NCBI GenBank assembly: GCA_937930165.1
Contig: CALGVL010000373.1
Location: forward strand, 1-13,418
Length of the DNA: 13,418 nt
Reading direction: 5' to 3'
DNA from: an uncultured Acetobacteraceae bacterium
Lineage (GTDB): Bacteria; Pseudomonadota; Alphaproteobacteria; Acetobacterales; Acetobacteraceae
The notes beneath the pieces are model-generated. The model saw only the letters and a program-made list of their open reading frames with translations, had not been told where the DNA came from and made no database searches. Positions within the stretch are counted from its first letter, which is position 1. Every line of letters begins with the position of its first letter. Positions 7,765 through 13,418 of the stretch are shown here, piece by piece. Position numbers and translations under genes: made by a program.

Positions 7765-8153
7765 GCAGCTTCCTGCATACCATGATCCGCGTCGGCGACC
7801 TGCAGCGCAGCATTGACTTCTACACCAAGCTCCTTGGCATGAAGGAGCTGCGCCGGCGGGACGTGCCGGAGGGCAAGTACACCCTGGCCTTCCTCGGCTT
7901 CGGCGACGGCAATGCCTCGGGCGGTGCCGAGATCGAGCTGACCTACAACTACGGCGTCGAGAAATACGAGATGGGCACCGCCTTCGGTCATCTCGCCATC
8001 GGCGTGCCGGACGTCGCCGCGGCCTGCGAGAAGGTGCGCGCCGGCGGCGGCAAGGTGACGCGGGAGCCCGGGCCGGTGAAATTCGGCACCACCATCATCG
8101 CCTTCGTCGAGGATCCGGACGGCTACAAGATCGAGCTGATCCAGCGGAGCTGA
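7761..8153 (+). CDS. gloA: Glyoxalase I (lactoylglutathione lyase)
   Basis: GloA converts the hemithioacetal of methylglyoxal and glutathione to S-lactoylglutathione (EC 4.4.1.5), a cytoplasmic detoxification step. The 130-aa protein is the short bacterial form, usually Ni-dependent. All four metal ligands are present: H6 in FLHTMIRV, E59 in IELTYNYG, H77 in FGHLAIGV and E125 in GYKIELIQ. They match E. coli H5, E56, H74 and E122, with a 2-residue insertion between the first two (the NASGG region). REPGPVKFGTTIIAFVEDPD is the conserved C-terminal block. The ATG overlaps the lpxI stop (ATGA) with a good Shine-Dalgarno upstream, so the gene is part of the lipid A transcript. Nothing in the sequence explains why it sits there. 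Confidence 0.95.
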   Translation: MSSFLHTMIRVGDLQRSIDFYTKLLGMKELRRRDVPEGKYTLAFLGFGDGNASGGAEIELTYNYGVEKYEMGTAFGHLAIGVPDVAAACEKVRAGGGKVTREPGPVKFGTTIIAFVEDPDGYKIELIQRS

Positions 8154-8172
8154 GGCAAGCACCGGGTCGCGC

Positions 8173-8184
8173 AGCAGATCTGCT
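8173..8184. repeat. 12-bp perfect palindrome at the ycjX-like start
   Basis: AGCAGATCTGCT is identical to its reverse complement and ends one base before the ATG of the YcjX-like gene, in the 32-bp gap after gloA. It occupies the place where a Shine-Dalgarno would normally be, and none is visible. Its right 9 bases recur before the next gene (9577-9585). A 12-bp palindrome is expected a few times by chance in a window this size, so a regulatory role is only a possibility. Confidence 0.4.
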
Positions 8185-8185
8185 C

Positions 8186-9589
8186 ATGGCCGGACTGACC
8201 GACCCGTTCGGACTGTTGCGCGATGCCGTCACGGGCGCCGAGCAATTCGGCCGCTCACTGCTGGGGCAGGAGCGGATCAGGCTGGCGGTCACTGGCCTGA
8301 CCCGCGCGGGCAAGACGGTATTCCTCACTTCGCTGCTGGCCAATCTGCTGGCGGCGGGGCAGGGCAGGCGCACCCTCCCGGCGGTGGAGGCCGCGGCCGG
8401 CGGGCGGCTGCGCAGCGTACGCGTGGTCCCGGCCGGGGTGCAGAACCTGCCGCGCTTCGATGTCGAGGCGCATCTCGCGGCGCTTGCCGCCGACCCGCCC
8501 AGTTGGCCGGGCCGCACCGAGGACCTCTCGACGCTTGAGCTGACCCTGGAGGTGGAGCGCCGCTCCTGGCTGGGCGCCGTGCTGGGCAATCGCAGCGTGA
8601 CGCTGGAATTGCTGGATTATCCCGGCGAATGGCTGCTGGATCTGCCCATGCTGCGGCAGGGCTATGCCGAGTGGTCGGCCGAGACCCTGCGCCGTCTCCG
8701 CAGCGGCCCGCGTGCGGAGGCGGCGGCGGAATTCCTTGCCTTCGTGGATGCCTTGCCCGCAACCGCCCCGGCGGAGGAGGCGCTGGCCCGGCGTGGCTTC
8801 ACGCTCTACCGCGATGCGTTGCGGGCCTGTCGCGACCGGCTTGGCTTCCGCTTTCTGCAGCCGGGGCGCGTGCTCAATCCTGGCCCGCGTGGCGAGACGC
8901 CGATCCAGTGGTTCTTCCCGCTGCCGCATGCCACGGGGAACGACCTCGCCGCGCTGCTCGCCCGCCGTCATGAGGCCTATGTCGCCGAGCAGCGGGACGG
9001 TTTCTTCGAGCCCTTCTTCCGCCGCTTCCACCGCCAGGCCGTACTGGTGGACGTGCTCGGCGCGCTGCATGCCGGCCAGGATGCCTTCGAGGACACGGCG
9101 CAGGCCCTGGCCGCCATCGCCGAGGCGCTGCGCTACGGCAATTCCTGGCTCGACTGGCTGACCGGCGGCGGGGTGGACCGGGTGGCCTTCGTCGCCACCA
9201 AGGCGGACCATGTGCCAATGCGGCAGCGGGACGCGCTGGTGGCGCTGCTGGGCAGCCTGATCGCCGCGCCGCAGGACCGGGCGGCGAGCGCCGGCGTCGA
9301 GACCTCCGTGCATGCCCTGGCCTCCATCCGCTGCACGGAGGACGATGTCGCCACCCTGGAAGGCCGCCCGGTCGCTGCGGTGCGGGGTGTGTTGCTGGAC
9401 TCCGGTCGCGTCGCCAAGGTCTATCCAGGCGAGGTGCCGTTGCGCCCGCCGGAACCCGCCTACTGGTCGCATGGTTTCTTTGAAATGCCGGAATTCCAGC
9501 CGCCCCGGCTGGACCCGCGGGGGGCGAGCGGGGTGCCGCATCTCGGCCTGGATTCACTGCTCGCCTGGCTGATCGGAGATCTGCTGTGA
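8186..9589 (+). CDS. YcjX-family P-loop GTPase-like protein
   Basis: This protein belongs to the YcjX/DUF463 family of stress-associated P-loop proteins, whose exact cellular role is not settled. Visible motifs are Walker A GLTRAGKT at residues 37-44, a G3-like LLDYPGEW with D144, and a G4-like TKAD at 338-341 after the hydrophobic strand VAFVA. The family-typical FRFLQPGRVLNPG, then PIQWFFPLP, lies between them. The length of 467 aa is essentially that of E. coli YcjX (465). In E. coli ycjX pairs with ycjF next to the phage-shock (psp) genes. The pairing is kept here, with a 4-bp overlap to the next gene, but the psp genes are not seen. The ATG start has no clear Shine-Dalgarno and follows the palindrome at 8173-8184. 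Nucleotide hydrolysis is inferred from the motifs. Confidence 0.9.
   Translation: MAGLTDPFGLLRDAVTGAEQFGRSLLGQERIRLAVTGLTRAGKTVFLTSLLANLLAAGQGRRTLPAVEAAAGGRLRSVRVVPAGVQNLPRFDVEAHLAALAADPPSWPGRTEDLSTLELTLEVERRSWLGAVLGNRSVTLELLDYPGEWLLDLPMLRQGYAEWSAETLRRLRSGPRAEAAAEFLAFVDALPATAPAEEALARRGFTLYRDALRACRDRLGFRFLQPGRVLNPGPRGETPIQWFFPLPHATGNDLAALLARRHEAYVAEQRDGFFEPFFRRFHRQAVLVDVLGALHAGQDAFEDTAQALAAIAEALRYGNSWLDWLTGGGVDRVAFVATKADHVPMRQRDALVALLGSLIAAPQDRAASAGVETSVHALASIRCTEDDVATLEGRPVAAVRGVLLDSGRVAKVYPGEVPLRPPEPAYWSHGFFEMPEFQPPRLDPRGASGVPHLGLDSLLAWLIGDLL
9577..9585 (+). repeat. Second copy of AGATCTGCT, directly before the ycjF-like GTG
   Basis: The same 9 bases occur at 8176-8184, one base before the ycjX-like ATG. 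Here they abut the GTG start and encode the last residues of the YcjX-like protein. Codon constraint (GAT CTG CTG) makes a chance match easier than for non-coding DNA. A partly overlapping GGAG at 9575-9578 is a plausible Shine-Dalgarno. Confidence 0.35.
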
Positions 9590-10476
9590 GCGACCCGCCC
9601 CAGGGGCCGCCCCCCGGCCCCCGCGTGATCCTGGAGGAAGAGCAGGCGCAGCCTGCCCCGCGCCTCGATTTCGGCTGGGAGCAGGCGGTGGTGCCGGTAG
9701 CGCCGCCACGCCTGCCCCGGCGCTGGTCGGGCTTCAGCCGCGCGACGGCGGGTGTGGCGGTGCTGGTGCTCGGCCTGGCGGCGCTGGGCGTGGCGAATTT
9801 CGTGCTGGACCAGTTCGCGCGTGGCGCAGTGCAAGGCTGGCTGACTCTCGCCGTGGCGCTTGTGGGCTTCGGGCTGATCGCCTCCGCGGGGTGGGTGGAG
9901 TTGCGCGGCCTGCTCTCCATCCGTGCCGTCGATCGTGCCCGTGCTGCCTTCGCGCGGCAGGATCTGGAAACCGCGCGGGCCGAGACGCTGCGCTGGGCCG
10001 GCAGTGTTGCCGAGGCCGCGCCCCTGCAACCGGCGCTGCGCGAGGCCCGCAGCACCGATGAGCTGCGCGCCCTGCTGGAATCGGGCCCGCTGCAGGTGCT
10101 GGAAGCCCGCGCCTCGGCGCTTGGCCGCAATGCGGCGGTGCAGGCTTTCTCGGTGACCGCGATCAGCCCCTCGCCAGGGCTGGATGTGCTGGTCTTCGCC
10201 TGGCGTGGCGTGCGGCTGGTGCGGCAGGTGGCGGCGCTGCACGGGCTGCGGCCGGGGCTGGTGGGCACCATGGCGTTGCTGCGGCGGGTGCTGTTCGACG
10301 CGGCGACGGTCGCCGCCACCGATATCGCGGTGGATGCGGCGGCGCGCGCCGTGCTCTCCAACAAGCTGCTGCAGCAATTCGCCGGCGAGGCCGCGGCCGG
10401 TGCGGTCGCCGCGCGCCGCATGCTGCGCCTGGCGCGCGTGGCGGCGGAGGCCTGCCGGATCGTGCCGCCACGCTGA
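9586..10476 (+). CDS. YcjF/DUF697-like inner-membrane protein
   Basis: This resembles the YcjF family (TIGR01620/DUF697), the membrane partner encoded next to ycjX. Residues 1-46 are Pro- and Glu-rich and probably cytoplasmic. Two membrane segments lie at about 54-76 and 85-106, joined by a short loop. A helical charged region follows (about 108-185), then a C-terminal DUF697-like hydrophobic region with SPSPGLDVLVFAWRGVRLV and RPGLVGTMALLRRVLFD. At 296 aa it is shorter than E. coli YcjF (353 aa). The GTG start overlaps the YcjX-like stop in a GTGA, with GGAG 7 bases upstream, so the two are translationally coupled. It is the last + strand gene of the envelope block; the binding-protein gene on the other strand ends 18 bp away. 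Family assignment rests on position, topology and the C-terminal block. Confidence 0.82.
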   Translation: MSDPPQGPPPGPRVILEEEQAQPAPRLDFGWEQAVVPVAPPRLPRRWSGFSRATAGVAVLVLGLAALGVANFVLDQFARGAVQGWLTLAVALVGFGLIASAGWVELRGLLSIRAVDRARAAFARQDLETARAETLRWAGSVAEAAPLQPALREARSTDELRALLESGPLQVLEARASALGRNAAVQAFSVTAISPSPGLDVLVFAWRGVRLVRQVAALHGLRPGLVGTMALLRRVLFDAATVAATDIAVDAAARAVLSNKLLQQFAGEAAAGAVAARRMLRLARVAAEACRIVPPR

Positions 10477-10494
10477 ACTCAGGGCGGGCGGCTG

Positions 10495-11478
10495 CTATCC
10501 TTCCAGCCGGACATTGGCAATGCGCGCCACCTCGCGCCATTGCGCGATCTCGCGGCGGACGAAGGCCCCGAATTCCTCCGGCGTGCTTGGCGCCGTGGTG
10601 CCTCCCATCTCCAGGAAGCGCGCCTTGATCGCCGGATCGCGCAGGATGGCGGTGGCATCGGCATTCACTCTGCCGATGATCTCCTGCGGCGTCGCCGCCG
10701 GCGCGCAGAGTCCGGTCCAGCCATAGGCGCCATAGCCCGGCGCCACTGTCTCGGCGATGGTCGGCACCTCGGGCAGTTGCGGCGCGCGTTCCGGCGTGGT
10801 CACGGCGATCGGCACCAGCCGGCCGGCCTGGATATGCGGCAGGGAGGAGGTGACGCTGTCGAACATCAGGGTCACGTTGCCTGCCAGCAGATCCGCCATG
10901 GCCGGCCCGCTGCCGCGGTAATGCACCATGTTCACCTTGATCCCGGTGCGATGGGCGAAAAGCTCCGCCGACATGTGCTGGCTGGTGGCCGGGCCAGCGG
11001 TGGCGACATCCACCTGGCCCGGCCTTGCCTTGGCCATCGCCACCAGATCCTGCGCCGTGCGACCGGGGAAGGATGGATGTGCCACGATCAGCAGCGGCAG
11101 GATCGCGACATTGGTGATGAAGGCGAAATCCTTCTCGGCATCATAGGGTAGGCGCGGCAGGACGGAGGGGTTCACGCCATGGGTGCCGGATGTTCCCGCC
11201 ACCAGCGTGTAGCCGTCCGGCGCGGCGCGCGCGCCTGCCTCGAGCCCTGGCACGCCGGCGCCGCCGCCGCGGTTCTCCACCACGACGCGCTGCGGCCAGT
11301 GCCGGGAAAGCTCATCCGCCAGAAGGCGCGTCAGGGTGTCGGCGGCCTGGCCGGGCGGGAAGGGGACGATGATCCGCACCGGCCGGCTCGGCCAGTCCGA
11401 CTGCGCCGCGGCGTGGCGGCCGAGAAAGGGCAAGGCGAGGCCGGCGCCGAGCAGCGCCCGCCGGGTCGGGTTGTGCAT
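10495..11478 (-). CDS. Bug/TctC-family periplasmic substrate-binding protein
   Basis: Bug proteins bind carboxylates or related small molecules in the periplasm, either for TctAB tripartite transporters or as orphan receptors. The 327-aa precursor has a signal peptide with an Arg pair (TRRALLG, residues 5-11) and an AAA cleavage site after 25, so Tat or Sec export is possible. The mature start WPSRPVRIIVPFPPG is typical of the family. So are VVVENRGGGAG (66-76), PDGYTLVAG, LPYDAEKDF and, near the C-terminus, the conserved helix with Asn (IGRVNADATAIL). The first binding loop usually reads GGxxD but here is GQAAD (43-47). The ATG has AGGGAGGA 8 bases upstream on its strand. No TctA or TctB gene is in the window. 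The gene diverges from a decarboxylating dehydrogenase, which suggests but does not show that its ligand is a hydroxy-dicarboxylate. Confidence 0.93.
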   Translation of the reverse strand: MHNPTRRALLGAGLALPFLGRHAAAQSDWPSRPVRIIVPFPPGQAADTLTRLLADELSRHWPQRVVVENRGGGAGVPGLEAGARAAPDGYTLVAGTSGTHGVNPSVLPRLPYDAEKDFAFITNVAILPLLIVAHPSFPGRTAQDLVAMAKARPGQVDVATAGPATSQHMSAELFAHRTGIKVNMVHYRGSGPAMADLLAGNVTLMFDSVTSSLPHIQAGRLVPIAVTTPERAPQLPEVPTIAETVAPGYGAYGWTGLCAPAATPQEIIGRVNADATAILRDPAIKARFLEMGGTTAPSTPEEFGAFVRREIAQWREVARIANVRLEG

Positions 11479-11486
11479 GGATGCTG

Positions 11487-11494
11487 TCCTCCCT
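11487..11494 (-). promoter_or_regulatory. Shine-Dalgarno of the binding-protein gene
   Basis: AGGGAGGA on the - strand, 8 bases before the ATG, fixes the start that gives an intact signal peptide. Confidence 0.65.
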
Positions 11495-11542
11495 TGGTTT
11501 TGTCGCGCAGGATAGGCCGGCTGCCGGGCGGGGCACAGTCAC

Positions 11543-11550
11543 GGGGAGGA
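11543..11550 (+). promoter_or_regulatory. Shine-Dalgarno of the dehydrogenase gene
   Basis: GGGGAGGA with its GGAGG core 5 bases before the ATG supports the 11555 start. This matters because the first 25 or so residues are an extension not typical of the family. Confidence 0.65.
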
Positions 11551-11554
11551 AAGG

Positions 11555-12706
<1,152 letters not shown>

Positions 12707-12729
12707 TCCCGCGGCCATGCAGCGTGGGA
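12707..12729. terminator. Weak stem in the convergent gap between dehydrogenase and bpt
   Basis: In the 30-bp gap between the two convergent stop codons, TCCCGCG (12707-12713) can pair with CGTGGGA (12723-12729), including one G-U pair, around a 9-base loop. There is no T-run on either side, so it does not meet the intrinsic terminator pattern. The position is the only reason to suspect it. Confidence 0.2.
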
Positions 12730-12736
12730 AGGATGG

Positions 12737-13418
12737 CTATCCCGCCGTCATCGTCTCCACGGCCCGGGTTTCGGCCGGCTCTTCCAGGACGCGCCACATG
12801 CCGCCCATCAGCACCTCGCTCGGGCGGAAGCGGCTCTTGTAGGACATCTTCCGGCTCTCCGGCACCCAGTAGCCGAGATAGACATAGGGCAGGTTCAGCG
12901 CCCGCGCCCGCGCCACCAGCCAGAGGATCGCCCAGGTGCCGAGCGAGCGCCGCGTCTCCTCCGGCGCATAGAAGGAATAGACGGCGGAGAGCCCGTCCGA
13001 GAGCCAGTCAGTCAGGCAGGCGCCGAGCAGCCGGTCGGACCTGTCGCGAAACTCGACCATGCCGGTGGTGATCGGCGTGTCCTCCACCATGGCGCGGTAG
13101 TCGTAGAAGCCCATTGCCGCCATGTCGCCCTCACTGTGCCGCGCCTGCTGGTAGCGCTGGAACAGGGCGAATTGCTCGGCCGTGGCGCGGGGCGGCATCT
13201 CGAAGCCGGAGACATCCTCGTTGATGCGCTGCAATTTCCGCTGCGCCCGGTTCGGCTCGAACTGCGGTGCCAGGATGCGGATGGGGATGCAGGCCGAGCA
13301 GCCGGGGCAGACGGGCGAATAGGCGATGTTGTGGCTGCGGCGGAAACCGGCGCGGGAGAGGCGGTCATGCAGCGCCTCCGCCTCCGGCCCGGTCAGCTCG
13401 GTCACGATCTTCCGCTCC
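12737..13418 (-). CDS. bpt: Bpt-type aspartate/glutamate leucyltransferase (5' end outside window)
   Basis: Bpt transfers leucine from Leu-tRNA to proteins with N-terminal Asp or Glu (EC 2.3.2.29), marking them for ClpS/ClpAP degradation in the bacterial N-degron pathway. The visible part begins ERKIVTELTGPEA and continues with RRSHNIAYSPVCPGCSACIP, whose C-x2-C-x2-C cluster is characteristic. The GNAT-like C-terminal half carries FYDYRAMVEDTP, SFYAPEETRRSLGTWAI and YVYLGYWVPESRKMSYKSRF. A GTG at 13405 could be read as a start, but the family-typical ERKI residues lie upstream of it in frame to the window edge. I infer that roughly 20-30 N-terminal residues are cut off by the window. The gene converges on the dehydrogenase with 30 bp between stops. 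The call is certain at family level; Leu rather than Arg specificity is inferred from the Bpt subfamily. Confidence 0.93.
   Translation of the reverse strand, partial: ERKIVTELTGPEAEALHDRLSRAGFRRSHNIAYSPVCPGCSACIPIRILAPQFEPNRAQRKLQRINEDVSGFEMPPRATAEQFALFQRYQQARHSEGDMAAMGFYDYRAMVEDTPITTGMVEFRDRSDRLLGACLTDWLSDGLSAVYSFYAPEETRRSLGTWAILWLVARARALNLPYVYLGYWVPESRKMSYKSRFRPSEVLMGGMWRVLEEPAETRAVETMTAG

Larger units (their letters stand above)
11479..11554. promoter_or_regulatory. Divergent intergenic region between binding protein and dehydrogenase
   Basis: These 76 bases must carry the start signals of both divergent genes. Shine-Dalgarno sites are clear on each side: AGGGAGGA on the - strand at 11494-11487, and GGGGAGGA on the + strand at 11543-11550. 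I see no convincing -35/-10 pair and no clear operator palindrome. Shared promoter control of the two genes is inference from the divergent arrangement. Confidence 0.5.

Noticed and set aside
6807..8162. A 451-codon open frame on the - strand opposite lpxI and gloA
   Set aside because: It is antisense to two genes with intact catalytic residues. The Ser/Arg/Pro-rich product is typical of shadow frames.
8874..10421. A 515-codon open frame on the - strand opposite the ycjX/ycjF-like pair
   Set aside because: It has no domain, a biased composition, and spans the junction of two coupled genes on the other strand.
10489..10509. CGGCTG/CAGCCG stem between the convergent ycjF-like and binding-protein genes
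   Set aside because: The stem is only 6 bp with a 9-base loop, has no T-run on either strand, and overlaps the 3' end of the binding-protein gene.
13403..13405. GTG as the true start of bpt
   Set aside because: Family-typical residues (ERKI) continue in frame upstream to the window edge, and members are normally some 20-30 residues longer at the N-terminus.

Overview
The window is GC-rich (I estimate about 70%) and densely coding, with no stretch over 300 bases lacking a gene. Gene content and order point to an alphaproteobacterium, most likely Acetobacteraceae (Roseomonas-like). Supporting traits are LpxI rather than LpxH in the lipid A cluster, the rseP-bamA-skp-lpxD-fabZ-lpxA order, a Bug-family binding protein, and a Bpt-type aminoacyl-tRNA-protein transferase. 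The taxonomic call is inference from gene families.

Region 1 (about 35-7764, + strand) is the conserved envelope-biogenesis cluster: rseP (site-2 protease), bamA (outer-membrane protein insertion), an ompH/skp-like periplasmic chaperone, lpxD, fabZ, lpxA and lpxI. After a 181-bp gap before bamA and a 19-bp gap before the chaperone gene, genes are 4-10 bp apart or overlap by 4 bp, so they probably form one transcript. Together they make the beta-hydroxyacyl-ACP pool and the first lipid A intermediates, and they supply the chaperone and insertase for outer-membrane proteins. LpxB, the usual partner after lpxI, is absent here.

Region 2 (7761-10476, + strand) continues with gloA (glyoxalase I), whose ATG overlaps the lpxI stop codon. 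It is followed 32 bp later by a YcjX-type P-loop protein overlapping by 4 bp with a YcjF/DUF697-type membrane protein. YcjX and YcjF are stress-associated partners in other bacteria. A 9-base word, AGATCTGCT, sits immediately before both start codons.

Region 3 (10495-12706) is a small metabolic module. A Bug/TctC-type periplasmic binding protein (- strand) and an isocitrate/isopropylmalate-family beta-decarboxylating dehydrogenase (+ strand) diverge from a 76-bp intergenic region. The substrate of both is unknown, and a shared carboxylate substrate is inference from adjacency.

Region 4 (12737-13418, - strand) is bpt, an aminoacyl-tRNA-protein transferase of the N-degron pathway. Its N-terminus lies beyond the right edge of the window.

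No tRNA, rRNA, CRISPR array, insertion sequence, phage gene or convincing intrinsic terminator was seen. Most of the window is well-understood housekeeping. The least explained parts are the Bug/dehydrogenase pair, the gloA-ycjX-ycjF extension of the lipid A operon, and the repeat-rich chaperone.
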